A stretch of DNA of 64,000 nt from Photobacterium sanguinicancri (GTDB taxonomy: Bacteria > Pseudomonadota > Gammaproteobacteria > Enterobacterales > Vibrionaceae), in contig NZ_AP024850.1 of the NCBI RefSeq assembly GCF_024346675.1, positions 3,410,001 to 3,474,000 of the forward strand, written 5' to 3'. This document shows positions 9,920 to 20,100 of this stretch, one piece after another. Each line of letters opens with the position of its first letter. Within the stretch, counting starts at the first letter, position 1. Below the pieces are notes generated by a model that worked only from the letters and a program-made list of their open reading frames with translations, made no database searches and was not told where the DNA came from. Position numbers and translations under genes: made by a program.

Positions 9920-11227
9920 ATGATTGGTGTAGAACTCTTTGTTGTTCTCGCGTTTATTTATTTAGGCGCACGTATCGGTGGTATTGGTATTGGTTTGGCA
10001 GGTGGCGCTGGTGTCATTGTGTTATCGCTCTTTTTAGGCGTGCCCACGAGTCAATCTTTTATCCCCGTAGATGTAATCCTTATTATCATGTCAGTTATTA
10101 CCGCAATCGCCGCAATGCAAGTGGCTGGTGGTATGGACTGGCTAGTTGAAATAGCAGAAAACTTCCTTCGCAAAAACCCTAAACACATCACTTTCTACGC
10201 GCCTATCGTGACATACCTAATGACACTGATGGCGGGCACAGGCCACACGGCTTTCTCTACCCTTCCGGTTATTGCTGAAGTTGCTAAAGAGCAAGGCGTT
10301 CGTCCTTCTCGTCCACTTTCTATCGCCGTTGTTGCATCTCAAATCGCTATCACTGCATCGCCAATTTCAGCGGCAGTTGTGTTCTTCTCAGGTCTGCTTG
10401 AGCCACTAGGCGTGGGTTACTTAACCCTGCTTGCGATTTGTATTCCAACGACTTTCCTAGCATGTATGGCTGGTGCGTTTGTTGCTAACTTCCTTGGCTG
10501 TGAACTAAAAGACGACCCTATCTACCAAGAACGTCTAGAGAAAGGTCTGATTAAGCTAAAAGGTACTGAAAAGCGTCAGATTTTGCCAACAGCAAAAACT
10601 GCGACTTACATCTTCCTAGCGGCTATCGCATTTGTAGTGTGCTACGCAGCAGCAATTTCAAGCTCTGTTGGTCTAATTGAGAACCCAGCACTGGGTCGTA
10701 ACGAAGCTATCATGACAGTAATGCTGGCAGCAGCAGCGGCTATCGTGACATTCACTAAAATCGACGCATCAAAAATCGCAGCAGCGCCAACGTTCCGCTC
10801 TGGTATGACAGCATGTATCTGTGTACTAGGTGTGGCATGGTTAGGTTCTACGTTCGTTAACTCACACGTTGATGGCATTAAAGAAGTAGCCGCTTCACTA
10901 CTGAGTGACTACCCATGGATGCTAGCTATCGTATTGTTCCTAGCTTCTATGCTGCTTTACTCTCAAGGCGCAACCACTGTCGCACTAATGCCTGCTGCAT
11001 TGGCTATCGGTGTTGCTCCTCTTACTGCTATCGCATCGTTTGCAGCAGTAAGTGCACTGTTCGTACTTCCTACTTACCCAACGCTACTAGCGGCAGTTGA
11101 GATGGATGACACAGGCTCTACCCGTATCGGTAACTTGGTATTTAACCACCCGTTCTTTATTCCTGGTGTGGTGACCATTTCAACTTCGGTTGCACTAGGC
11201 TTCTTATTCGGCGGTATGATTCTTTAA
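9920..11227 (+). CDS. dcuA: Anaerobic C4-dicarboxylate transporter DcuA
   Basis: Inner-membrane carrier that exchanges aspartate, fumarate or malate for succinate. The 435-residue protein is hydrophobic throughout and matches E. coli DcuA rather than DcuB in its diagnostic stretches: GARIGGIGIGLAGG, AAMQVAGGMDWL, FLRKNPKHITFYAPIVTYL, LPVIAEVAKEQGVRPSRPLS, ITASPISAAVV, DDPIYQERLEKGL and ACICVLGVAWLGSTFV. The last transmembrane region follows FNHPFFIPG. The pairing with aspA makes sense: imported aspartate is deaminated to fumarate and the reduced succinate is exported. A strong hairpin terminator follows. Confidence 0.92.
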   Translation: MIGVELFVVLAFIYLGARIGGIGIGLAGGAGVIVLSLFLGVPTSQSFIPVDVILIIMSVITAIAAMQVAGGMDWLVEIAENFLRKNPKHITFYAPIVTYLMTLMAGTGHTAFSTLPVIAEVAKEQGVRPSRPLSIAVVASQIAITASPISAAVVFFSGLLEPLGVGYLTLLAICIPTTFLACMAGAFVANFLGCELKDDPIYQERLEKGLIKLKGTEKRQILPTAKTATYIFLAAIAFVVCYAAAISSSVGLIENPALGRNEAIMTVMLAAAAAIVTFTKIDASKIAAAPTFRSGMTACICVLGVAWLGSTFVNSHVDGIKEVAASLLSDYPWMLAIVLFLASMLLYSQGATTVALMPAALAIGVAPLTAIASFAAVSALFVLPTYPTLLAAVEMDDTGSTRIGNLVFNHPFFIPGVVTISTSVALGFLFGGMIL

Positions 11228-11258
11228 TCGCTTGAAAATATAAGTTCTAGAACAGAAT

Positions 11259-11285
11259 GAGGTCACCTTCGGGTGGCCTTTTTTG
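11259..11285 (+). terminator. Rho-independent terminator of dcuA
   Basis: AGGTCACC-TTCG-GGTGGCCT: an eight-pair stem with one G-T pair and a stable TTCG loop, followed by TTTTTT. Confidence 0.9.
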
Positions 11286-11696
11286 TGCCATTGAAATAAA
11301 TAACAGCGAGATAGATTGAATCGGTAGAACAACTGAAAAGCTGAAGTATACTCAACATGGTTAGTATTTACTTACTATCATTATAAGCGGTGATTTATTG
11401 TGGCTGAATAACAAGAGAGAATGAAAAATAGTGTTACGTTTTTAATGTATTAAGAAAGGAGTAAAGCAGGAGAAAAACGCGGTAAAATAAGGTAATTATT
11501 GTCTCCGCCCCATCCTAGGGCGAAGACCCGAACACCAACGGATTCCCATCGTTAGTGTTCTACTCGAATAACTCACCAATCCCAGTGTCTTATTCGATAT
11601 GTCTCAGTGTTTTGCTACAGATTCAGGTTGAAGACAGAACAACCTGAGTCCTTATAGTAGTCACAGCACGCCTAATGCGATAGAGGTAAAAGCGTG
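11286..11696. other. dcuA-LysR intergenic region
   Basis: 411 bases without a gene. The second half contains the hairpin array described as a candidate RNA; the first half is AT-rich with nothing recognised. Confidence 0.5.
11500..11650 (-). ncRNA. Candidate structured RNA with GGA-bearing hairpin loops
   Basis: Three inverted repeats lie in a row: 11530-11540/11550-11560 (11 bp), 11564-11571/11590-11597 (8 bp, perfect) and 11623-11630/11640-11647 (8 bp, perfect). The single non-matching pair in the first is G-U on the minus strand but C-A on the plus, favouring minus-strand RNA. On the minus strand two loops contain GGGA, and further GGA motifs flank the hairpins, as in Csr/Rsm-type RNAs that bind CsrA. 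A strong terminator is not evident. Identity is inference only. Confidence 0.3.
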
Positions 11697-12638
11697 ATGC
11701 AGCGATGCAAAAATGGTATGAAGTTAGATGACCTACGCACCCTAATTGCGATTGCTCAGCAAGGAAGTTTCAGAGCCGCAGCCAGTGCACTGGATATCCC
11801 CCCTGCGACCTTGAGCCGTCGATTACAACGGCTAGAAGATACCTTAGGTAGCCAATTGGTTATCCGTGATAGCCGCAATGTATCACTGACACCGCTTGGC
11901 CAAAATTACTTCGATCGCTGTCAGCCTCTCATTGATGATTTAGAAGCCGCCACCAGCGAAATTCAGGACAGCAGCCAAAACACCCCACGCGGCGCGTTAC
12001 GTATTTCCGCGCCTGTTGGTTTGCTTACCTATCAACTGATGCCACTATTTAATCAGTTCTTAGCGCAGTACCCTGAAGTCACGTTATCGTTGAATCAGTT
12101 ATCGAATCAGCAACACGATTACAGCCCCGAACAATATGATGTAGTGTTTAGGGTCGGTCAGCAGCCAGATTCTAGCTTTGCGGCTGCAACCATTGGTGAA
12201 TCACAACGTATTTTGGTTGCTTCCCCTTGCTATTTAGCACAGCAAGGCACACCTCATACTCCTGAAGAACTAGAGCTTCATGCCCGCCTAGCCAGTGTGC
12301 CTGAATTTGAATGGGCACTCACTTCTAAGCAAAGTAATCAAACCGTCTGGCTTAACTCACCAGTACGGATGGCCATTGCCGATCTTAACAGCATTAAGCA
12401 AGCGACTATTAGCGGACTAGGCATCGCTTGCCTACCAAATTATGTTGTGGCAGACGCCATCGCCCAGCAGCGATTAACGACGATGATGCCAGAGTGGTAC
12501 TCACCACCACGCCCTATTTACATGCTTTATCAGCGCTTAGGCTATGTCCCTTTGCACATTAGTCACTTCATTGATTTCATGCGAAGCGCCTTAACTACAT
12601 CATCAGTCTTAACTTGCTCAATAGCAGATAAAAAATAA
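11697..12638 (+). CDS. LysR family transcriptional regulator
   Basis: Winged-helix DNA-binding protein with a periplasmic-binding-protein-like effector domain. The HTH is at the N-terminus (about residues 10-65: LRTLIAIAQQGSFRAAASAL...PATLSRRLQRLE), followed by VSLTPLGQNYF and the effector domain from about residue 95 (GALRISAPVGLL) to the end. The type resembles the CrgA/AaeR subgroup. The ATG at 11697 has GAGG ten bases upstream; a later ATG at 11718 (MKLDDL) is also possible. Its target is unknown. The neighbours dcuA and crbR suggest a metabolic role, but the sequence does not show one. Confidence 0.85.
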   Translation: MQRCKNGMKLDDLRTLIAIAQQGSFRAAASALDIPPATLSRRLQRLEDTLGSQLVIRDSRNVSLTPLGQNYFDRCQPLIDDLEAATSEIQDSSQNTPRGALRISAPVGLLTYQLMPLFNQFLAQYPEVTLSLNQLSNQQHDYSPEQYDVVFRVGQQPDSSFAAATIGESQRILVASPCYLAQQGTPHTPEELELHARLASVPEFEWALTSKQSNQTVWLNSPVRMAIADLNSIKQATISGLGIACLPNYVVADAIAQQRLTTMMPEWYSPPRPIYMLYQRLGYVPLHISHFIDFMRSALTTSSVLTCSIADKK

Positions 12639-12782
12639 CAGAAAAACACACACGATTACCCAGAGTGCCAGTGCCTTCACAAGCGAATACTATCAACCTC
12701 TGATCCAACGCAGATCTTGAGTGTTAACAAATTGATCTCGCTATAAGGCAGTGATAGCTTAAAGAAAAGGATTAATAATGAG

Positions 12783-13424
12783 ATGGATATGGACGCCCAA
12801 TACACTATTGTCATTGCCGATGATCACCCACTGTTTCGTAATGCGTTATTTCAATCGGTACATATGGCTTTCAGTGGAGCCAACCTACTAGAAGCTGACT
12901 CGCTCGACTCACTATTGACCCTGCTCGATAAAGAAGAAACTGATGTCGACTTGCTACTACTCGATTTAAAAATGCCGGGTGCCAATGGCATGTCAGGGCT
13001 GATTCAGTTACGTAACCAACATCCCGACCTACCGATCGTGGTCATCTCTGCCAGTGAAGAGCACAGTGTGGTGAAGCAAGTACGCAGCCACGGTGCATTT
13101 GGCTTTATCCCCAAATCTAGCGACATGCGCGCTTTAGTGTCCGCGCTGAACCAAGTTTTAGAAGGCGAACCCTTTTTCCCTGAAGGCATGAATGAAGCCG
13201 ATGATGATGGGCATACTGAATTAGCAGAGAGAATAGCCACCCTAACGCCTCAGCAATACAAAGTGCTTTGCATGCTGTCTGATGGCTTGCTCAACAAGCA
13301 AATCGCCTATGACTTAAATGTGTCAGAAGCAACAATTAAGGCCCATATGACGGCCATTTTCCGTAAACTTAATGTTAGAAATCGCACTCAGGCAGTAATT
13401 TTGCTACAGCAAATGGATTTATAG
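12783..13424 (+). CDS. crbR: NarL/LuxR-type response regulator, probable CrbR
   Basis: A receiver domain (about residues 5-120: IVIADDHPLFRNAL acidic pocket, phospho-acceptor Asp in LLLLDLKMPGANG, VVISAS, lysine in FIPKSS) is followed by a LuxR-type HTH (about 150-210: LTPQQYKVLCMLSDGLLNKQIAYDLNVSEATIKAHM). In Vibrio cholerae CrbR is the partner of the transporter-kinase CrbS and activates acs. Here a CrbS-like kinase, actP and acs all lie in the same region, so CrbR is the natural assignment. AAGGA lies upstream of the ATG. The partner assignment is inference from context and domain type. Confidence 0.78.
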   Translation: MDMDAQYTIVIADDHPLFRNALFQSVHMAFSGANLLEADSLDSLLTLLDKEETDVDLLLLDLKMPGANGMSGLIQLRNQHPDLPIVVISASEEHSVVKQVRSHGAFGFIPKSSDMRALVSALNQVLEGEPFFPEGMNEADDDGHTELAERIATLTPQQYKVLCMLSDGLLNKQIAYDLNVSEATIKAHMTAIFRKLNVRNRTQAVILLQQMDL

Positions 13425-13440
13425 CATCAATCATTTAATT

Positions 13441-13552
13441 GCATCGATAGCAGTATCATCTATCGATGCAGCTAACGAATACTCCCTTATATTTAAAGGG
13501 ATATAGCAATAAATAGTATTGGATAGCATACCTTTAGCTTTAATGGCTAAAG
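13441..13552. other. Three hairpins between crbR and marC
   Basis: A perfect 10-bp inverted repeat (GCATCGATAG / CTATCGATGC, 13441-13469) begins 16 bases after crbR. A CCCTT..AAGGG element and CTTTAGC / GGCTAAAG (13532-13552) follow. None has a T run, so these are not clear intrinsic terminators. They may be operators or a structured leader. Confidence 0.35.
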
Positions 13553-13698
13553 TTACCATGTATTTTGTAACAACTTAAACGGTCAAAGTACGCAATATTT
13601 TCATAAAAAGTCATACCTTTTTGCTATCCTTAGCAATAAATACAGATTAAACCCTCAAATTACATACAATTCCTCTCTATCATCTTAAGGAGGCTCTT

Positions 13699-14331
13699 TT
13701 GCTTAGTGCTTTAGTTACCCAGTTTGTTCTTATTTGGGCCGTCGTTGATCCTATCGGTTCTGTTCCTGTTTATCTTGCTCAAACCAACCACCTCACCGCA
13801 CATCAACGCCGGTTAGTCGCATTAAAAGCTGTAGGCATTGCGACTGGCGTACTGTTATTCTTTGTTATCGTGGGGCAGATCCTATTAGAAGCGATGCAAA
13901 TTCCCCTTCCCGCCTTCCAAGCAGCGGGTGGGTTAGTCTTACTTTTATTTGCTCTCACCATGATTTTTGGTGAAGGCAAAGTTGACCAAGAATGTAAATT
14001 AAGCCAAGACGATGTTGCACATTCAGAGCTTGGCAATTTAGCGGTTTATCCACTAGCGATCCCTTCTATCGCCTCTCCGGGCGCTATGATGGCCGTCGTC
14101 ATGCTGACGGATAACAACCGCTATGCACTGGGTGATCAAATAATGACAACCTTAGTCATGCTAGCCGTGTTAACCATCACGTTATTGCTATTACTCGGTG
14201 CTAATAAGATCCAGAAATACATTGGCACAGTGGGCGCGGCGATCATCAGCCGAGTCATGGGGTTAATACTCGCGGCCGTTGCAGTCAATAACCTGCTGGT
14301 TGGCATAAAAGATTTTTACATCATGGGTTAG
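13699..14331 (+). CDS. MarC family integral membrane protein
   Basis: Six-helix inner-membrane protein of the MarC (UPF0056) family, whose function is unsettled; the old link to multiple antibiotic resistance has not held up. The 210-residue product has the family motifs WAVVDPIGSVPVYLA near the start, FQAAGGLVLLLFALTM, and AIPSIASPGAMMAVVML. The chosen start is a TTG with a very good AAGGAGG site five bases upstream; no better ATG exists near it. It lies between crbR and the acetate uptake pair, but is closed off by its own terminator. Confidence 0.88.
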   Translation: MLSALVTQFVLIWAVVDPIGSVPVYLAQTNHLTAHQRRLVALKAVGIATGVLLFFVIVGQILLEAMQIPLPAFQAAGGLVLLLFALTMIFGEGKVDQECKLSQDDVAHSELGNLAVYPLAIPSIASPGAMMAVVMLTDNNRYALGDQIMTTLVMLAVLTITLLLLLGANKIQKYIGTVGAAIISRVMGLILAAVAVNNLLVGIKDFYIMG

Positions 14332-14385
14332 ACCTTAGGCTAACGCAACATTTCATTAACACCTCGAAATATTCGCTAACCTCAC

Positions 14386-14411
14386 AAAATCGCCGTATTC
14401 GTGGCGATTTT
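14386..14411 (+). terminator. Terminator of marC-family gene
   Basis: AAAATCGCC / GGCGATTTT stem of nine pairs with an eight-base loop, followed by TGTCGTTT. Confidence 0.75.
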
Positions 14412-14533
14412 GTCGTTTATCCCTCGACTAAAGTTGCACTGTGTCTTTCATTATTCATTGCTATTGTCGTTACGTAACATTTTATTAACGTGCAAATTGC
14501 GTTTTTACTTTCGTAACGTGTAAGGAGATAACA

Positions 14534-14800
14534 ATGGCGTTTGAATCCAAGGAACATGCACAAGCCTACTGGCGAGAAAACCTCGCAACGATGGGATCGT
14601 TATTGGCCATTTGGTTCTTAGTCTCATATGGCGCAGGGATCTTATTTGTGGATGTCCTCAACAACTTTCAAATCGGTGGCTTTAAACTGGGTTTTTGGTT
14701 CTCACAGCAGGGAGCTATCTATACCTTTGTCGCCCTGATTTTTGTCTACGTGATGCGTATGAACGCACTGGATCGTAAGTTCAACGTACAGGAAGACTAA
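14534..14800 (+). CDS. DUF485 membrane protein, ActP partner (YjcH-like)
   Basis: An 88-residue inner-membrane protein of the DUF485 family with two helices (about residues 22-44: GSLLAIWFLVSYGAGILFV; and 57-78: QGAIYTFVALIFVYVMRMN). E. coli YjcH is the equivalent, encoded between acs and actP. AAGGAG precedes the ATG. The next gene, actP, starts 11 bases downstream, so they are co-transcribed. The family probably assists or stabilises the acetate symporter; the exact role is not established. Confidence 0.9.
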   Translation: MAFESKEHAQAYWRENLATMGSLLAIWFLVSYGAGILFVDVLNNFQIGGFKLGFWFSQQGAIYTFVALIFVYVMRMNALDRKFNVQED

Positions 14801-14811
14801 GAGGTTATTTC

Positions 14812-16515
14812 ATGGATATTCAAACTTGGACGTTTATTTTAGTTGGTTTTACTTTCTCGGTGTATATCGGCATTGCCATCTGGGCACGTGCTGGCTCCAC
14901 CAGTGAGTTTTATGTCGCGGGCGGTGGTGTTCACCCTGTCGCAAACGGGATGGCAACAGCAGCAGACTGGATGTCGGCAGCATCGTTTATTTCAATGGCA
15001 GGTATTATTTCTTTCGTCGGCTATGACGGTGGTGTGTATCTGATGGGGTGGACGGGCGGCTATGTCCTACTTGCGTTATGCCTTGCGCCTTATCTACGAA
15101 AATTTGGCCAATTCACTGTGCCCGATTTTATCGGAGAACGTTACTACTCCAGAACTGCACGTATGGTTGCCGTCTTTTGTGCCATTTTCGTTTCGTTTAC
15201 TTACGTAGCAGGTCAAATGCGTGGTGTGGGCGTAGTATTTGCTCGCTTCCTCGAAGTTGATATCAACATGGGTATCATCATTGGGATGGGTATTGTGTTC
15301 TTCTATGCAGTTTTAGGCGGTATGAAAGGCATTACCTACACCCAAGTTGCACAATTTTGTGTTCTGATTTTTGCTTTCTTAGTGCCAGCAATCTTCACAT
15401 CAATCATGATGACAGGTACCCCAGTGCCACAACTCGGCCTAGGCTCAACACTCACAGGGTCAGAAACCTATGTACTGGATAAGCTTGATGGCTTGACCAC
15501 CGAGCTCGGCTTTACCGCCTATACCGATGGCTCCAAAAGTATGGTTGATGTGTTCTTCATCTGTGCAGCCTTGATGGTAGGTACCGCAGGATTACCTCAC
15601 GTTATCATTCGCTTCTTTACTGTGCCTCGCGTAAAAGATGCCCGTATTTCTGCAGGCTGGGCATTGTTGTTTATCTCACTACTTTATACCACGGCACCGT
15701 CGGTTGCTGCATTTGCACGTATCAATATGATTCAGACTATCAATGGTCCTGAAATGCAAGGTGTCACGGCTGAACAAGCACCAGGCTGGGTGACTAACTG
15801 GGAGAAAACAGGACTGGTTAAATGGGAAGATAAAAACGGCGATGGCAGGATGTTCTACTCGGGCGATGAGCGTAACGAGATGAACATCAACCGTGACATT
15901 ATCGTACTGGCAAGCCCTGAGCTGGCAAATCTACCTAACTGGGTTGTCGCACTATTGGCCGCAGGTGGTTTAGCCGCAGCCCTATCAACAGCTGCAGGCT
16001 TGCTGCTGGTGATTTCAACCTCGATTTCACATGATTTACTCAAGAAAGGTTTTAAGCCAGATATGACCGATAAACAAGAACTAATGGCCGCACGTATCGG
16101 TGCCGCTGTGGCGATTGTCGGTGCAGGGTATCTGGGTATTAATCCGCCAGGGTTTGTCGCTCAAGTTGTTGCGTTCTCGTTTGGCTTAGCCGCAGCATCT
16201 TTCTTCCCTGCCATTATTCTGGGCATCTTCTATAAGCAGATGAACAAAGAAGGAGCCATCGCGGGCATGTTAAGTGGCATCACCTTCACCGCCTCTTACA
16301 TCATTTACTTTAAGTTCATCAATCCAGCAGCAAGTACCCCTGAAAACTGGTTCTTTGGCATCAGTCCTGAAGGTATTGGCACGTTAGGAATGTGTTTGAA
16401 CTTTGTGGTATCGATTGTGGTTAATAAATTTACCGCGGAAGTACCAAAAGAAGTACAAGATATGGTGGAATCAATTCGTTACCCTAAAGGCGCTGGCGAA
16501 GCACACGACCATTAA
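14812..16515 (+). CDS. actP: Cation/acetate symporter ActP
   Basis: Sodium:solute symporter (SSF) family carrier that imports acetate and other short carboxylates. The 567-residue product begins with a helix (FILVGFTFSVYIGIAIWAR), then EFYVAGGGVHPVANGMATAADWMSAASF typical of ActP, and RYYSRTARMVAVFCAI. Later come TAGLPHVIIRFFTVP, the AAALSTAAGLLLVISTSISHDLLKK segment, and a His-rich tail (AGEAHDH). An insert around residues 320-360 (WEDKNGDGRMFYSGD) is a hydrophilic loop. It lies next to crbR and crbS, which is consistent with joint control by the acetate switch. Confidence 0.93.
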   Translation: MDIQTWTFILVGFTFSVYIGIAIWARAGSTSEFYVAGGGVHPVANGMATAADWMSAASFISMAGIISFVGYDGGVYLMGWTGGYVLLALCLAPYLRKFGQFTVPDFIGERYYSRTARMVAVFCAIFVSFTYVAGQMRGVGVVFARFLEVDINMGIIIGMGIVFFYAVLGGMKGITYTQVAQFCVLIFAFLVPAIFTSIMMTGTPVPQLGLGSTLTGSETYVLDKLDGLTTELGFTAYTDGSKSMVDVFFICAALMVGTAGLPHVIIRFFTVPRVKDARISAGWALLFISLLYTTAPSVAAFARINMIQTINGPEMQGVTAEQAPGWVTNWEKTGLVKWEDKNGDGRMFYSGDERNEMNINRDIIVLASPELANLPNWVVALLAAGGLAAALSTAAGLLLVISTSISHDLLKKGFKPDMTDKQELMAARIGAAVAIVGAGYLGINPPGFVAQVVAFSFGLAAASFFPAIILGIFYKQMNKEGAIAGMLSGITFTASYIIYFKFINPAASTPENWFFGISPEGIGTLGMCLNFVVSIVVNKFTAEVPKEVQDMVESIRYPKGAGEAHDH

Positions 16516-16537
16516 TGATTAAAGAGAACAATAAGAA

Positions 16538-16566
16538 AAAACGGAGTAATTGCTCCGTTTTTATTT
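16538..16566 (+). terminator. Terminator of DUF485-actP operon
   Basis: AAAACGGAG / CTCCGTTTT stem followed by TTATTTTT, 20-odd bases after the actP stop. Confidence 0.85.
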
Positions 16567-16670
16567 TTAATACTCTAAAAGTAAGACCATTCATATTTTC
16601 GACATCTTAAACCACCGCGATGTCTTATTAACGAGACATAAAAGCACGATAAAGCCAACAGTAAATGCCA

Positions 16671-16883
16671 CTAGTTGCTATGAAGGAATTTTCTTTTGTA
16701 GTCTGATGATTTACCAAAAAGAAGCGTCATCAATAATGGCACTAAGAATAGTGGTAAAAACAAAACATTCTCTTCTACCAGCGTCATATATACACATAAT
16801 ATAGTGAAAACCAGCGTAAGTAATAGAATAATTCTATGAACCCAAGGGTGATCAGATGAAAAAACTGCATAGGAACGAAACAT
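16671..16883 (-). CDS. Hypothetical small membrane protein
   Basis: A 70-residue protein with two hydrophobic helices close together (about residues 17-35, IILLLTLVFTILCVYM; and 39-57, NVLFLPLFLVPLLMTLLF) and a basic tail (KSSDYKRKFLHSN). The start ATG at 16883 has a purine-rich upstream stretch (AAGTGAGAG). The region is AT-rich compared with its neighbours. No family is recognised. It may be a real small inner-membrane protein, or an acquired or decaying gene. Confidence 0.45.
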   Translation of the reverse strand: MFRSYAVFSSDHPWVHRIILLLTLVFTILCVYMTLVEENVLFLPLFLVPLLMTLLFGKSSDYKRKFLHSN

Positions 16884-17192
16884 TGGCTCTCACTTCTAAC
16901 ACGTTGTATTTATTTAGTAATTTACAAATATATATAATTAGCGAAAATCTTATCTCAGATGGTGTACACCAACTATTCCCTCAAGATCACACTTTTATTT
17001 TAATAATAGCTTTTAGTGTTAATGATATTAATAAATTCCCTGCATGAATCCAATCTATTTATTCCATTAAAAAATGCATGTTAACATTAAACTTTATTAT
17101 GAGTGAAATCTTCAATAATATAAAGCGACCACTTTTCATAAATGTAAAAGCCACGTAGAACAAAAAGCTCTCCTTTTTTAAGACTTTTATTT
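16884..17192. other. AT-rich intergenic region
   Basis: About 310 bases upstream of the small membrane protein gene and downstream of crbS. No convincing gene, repeat or RNA is seen. Confidence 0.5.
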
Positions 17193-20100
17193 TTAAGATA
17201 AAACTGCCCGTAACTTTAATGGTTTCACAGGCTTACTTATAAAACTAAAACCATATCCTCTAATCATCTTTTGAGTTTCTGTCGTGCGATCTGCGCTAAT
17301 AATTGCACCTTTAAACGTTGTACCTAACCGTAAACGACATTGTTGTAAAACATGCAGACCGGTTTGCTCTTTGGCTAAATGGTAATCACTTAATACAAAT
17401 GCTGGATACCAGCCATCATCGAGATGTTGCATCGCATCAGAGATATTTTCTGCTAAACGGACATCACACCCCCAACGCCCTAGCAAGGTTTCCATTCCCA
17501 GTAAAATATCGGATTCATTATCCACGCACAGAACTTTAACGCCATCGAGTGCTGGACGAGAAGGTATCATGACCAAAGGCTTCACCTTCGCTGCTACTTG
17601 CCCTCGCTCCGTTGTTAAGGCAAATACTGTCCCCTTACCAACCCAAGAGCGCAGAGACAACGGATGGTCAAGCACGCGCCCGATCCCACGAGCTATTGCT
17701 AAGCCAAGCCCGAGTCCATGTTCAATATCACCGCGATCTAGTCGCGTAAACTCATCAAAGATACTGGCTTGTTTCGCTTTAGGAATACCAGGCCCATTAT
17801 CCCAAACCTCAATCCGATATTGCCCTTGTATACGCCTTCCCCCCAGCGTCACTTTACCTTTCGGGTTATAACGAAATGCGTTGGTCAAAAAATTCTGCAA
17901 AGCACGGCGCAATAATTTAGGGTCCGATTGAATAACCACCTTAGTGCTAACGACATTGAAATTGATCCCTTGCTGCTTCGCTAACGCACCAAACTCAGCC
18001 TCTAGCGTATTAAACACATCACTCAGAGGAAAAGCATGCACATTAACCTGCAACTTGCCGGCCTCTAACCGCGATACATCCAGTAAATCCCCAATCAGAT
18101 CTTCAGCAGCCTCCAAGGCACTTTCAATATTATGCGCTAATTTTCGGCTCTCTTTCTCTTTGGTCACTTCACTCAGTGACGATGAAAACAAACGCGCCGC
18201 ATTTAACGGCTGCATTAAATCATGACTAACAGCGGCCAAGAAACGGCCTTTTGAATGGGATTGTTGTTCCGCTTGTTGCGTCGCCGTCACCAGTTTTCGA
18301 TTCAATAATTCAAGCTCTTGAGTACGTTTCTGCACCCGGGCTTCTAAGTTTTCGTTGGCTTCTTTCAAGGCTTGCTCGGCTTGGCGAAATGCCGTGATAT
18401 CAGAAAAGCTCATCACAAATCCGCCACCGGGCATAGGGTTGCCTTGTACTTCGATCACTTGCCCATCACTACGAATGCGTGATGAGGTATGAGCAGTGCC
18501 TCGCTGTAAGTGCTCAACCCTTTTTGCCACATGCTTTTCAGGATCACCCGTGCCACACAAACCTTGTTGAGCGTTATATCGAATCACATCAGCGATTGGA
18601 CGACCAACTTGGATTAACCCAGCAGGGAAGGTGAACAATTCTAAATAGCGCTGATTCCACGCCACTAACCTCAGCTGCTTATCCACGACAGCAATACCTT
18701 GATTAATATGCTCAATCGCCCCTTGTAATAAACCGCGACTAAAATCGAATAACTCAGAGGCTTCATCAACGATGGTCGCGACCTCTTCAAGCTGCATATT
18801 GCGACCTTTTAATGCGGAAGTAAGTACTAACCTCGCAGAGGACGCACCAAACACGCCAGCTAACACCCGTTCGGTATGACGGATCAAAGCTGCACTGGCT
18901 TGCAGTTCTGATGTTAAGGTGCCTCGGTGTTGTTCTGAAAATTGGCGAAACGCCTTTCGAGCTCGTTTACGGCCAACAAAACGTGCCGCTAGCATCTCAA
19001 GCTCACCAACCGTCACGCGACTTTGATATAAGCTAACATCGTCCGTTTCAGGTAATGGCGCACCGACGAATGTCGCGGCCTGTAACCGTTCAGTCAGTGA
19101 TGAACGGGTAAATACTGACACCAATACGTACAAGCTGATGTTAACCATTAAGCTAAGCAACATGCCCCAATCAACCGTAGTAAGCACTTCCAATATTGGT
19201 AATGACGGTGGCGTGAGTAGCCATAACAACACATTGGTTTCAGCCGTACCTGCGAGCATGCCGGTTTGAGTCATCATGGTGATCACCCAGATGGTGATAC
19301 CACCAATTAGTCCAGCGTATACCCCGTTACGATTACCTTCTCGCCAGTAGATCCCCCCCAGTAATGCGGGAGAAAATTGCGCGATAGCAGCAAAAGACAA
19401 TAAGCCAATCGCCGATAACGACGGGATATTATCGAGAATTTGATAAAACCCCCATGCCGCCAGTAGTAACACCAAAATAAGGGCACGACGGATATTAAGC
19501 AGTAAACCAGAAAACGCAGAAAACCGTCGGTCCGAAATACGTAAACGTCTTAGCAACAAAGGCAAAACAAGATCATTCGACACCATGATGGCTAACGCGA
19601 TAGTAGACACTATCACCATGCCACTGGCTGCCGAGGTTCCGCCTAAGAACGCCAGTAGTGCAATATTCTCAGCACCTTGTAATAACGGCAGGTTTATCAC
19701 GTAGGTATCAGCCGATACTTGCGGGATCAGTGCTTCACCAGCTAAAGCAAGCGGCAGCACAAAGATCCCCATTAGTACTAAATAGCCAGGAAATATCCAG
19801 CGCGCTTTGTGTAGATCTTGCGCTCTATTATTTTCGACGACGATAGTGTGAAACTGGCGTGGCAAACAAATAATCGCCGCCATGGTCAGCAAGGTATGGA
19901 TTAGGAAACTACCGATATTCAACGAACTGGTAGCGATATGTTGCTGGGCGCTAACCGTCCAGCCCGGTTGTTCAATCAGCAACCAAACCGCAAAGCCCCC
20001 CACAATAAGAAACGCCCCTAATTTAATGAGCGACTCAAAAGCCACCGCCATCATCATGCCACGATGGTGTTCGGTGGTATCAATATGACGAGTGCCAAAC

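Noticed and set aside
16856..17047. 63-codon plus-strand frame
   Set aside because: AT-rich, overlaps the start of the small membrane protein gene, lacks a convincing start and has no domain-like pattern.
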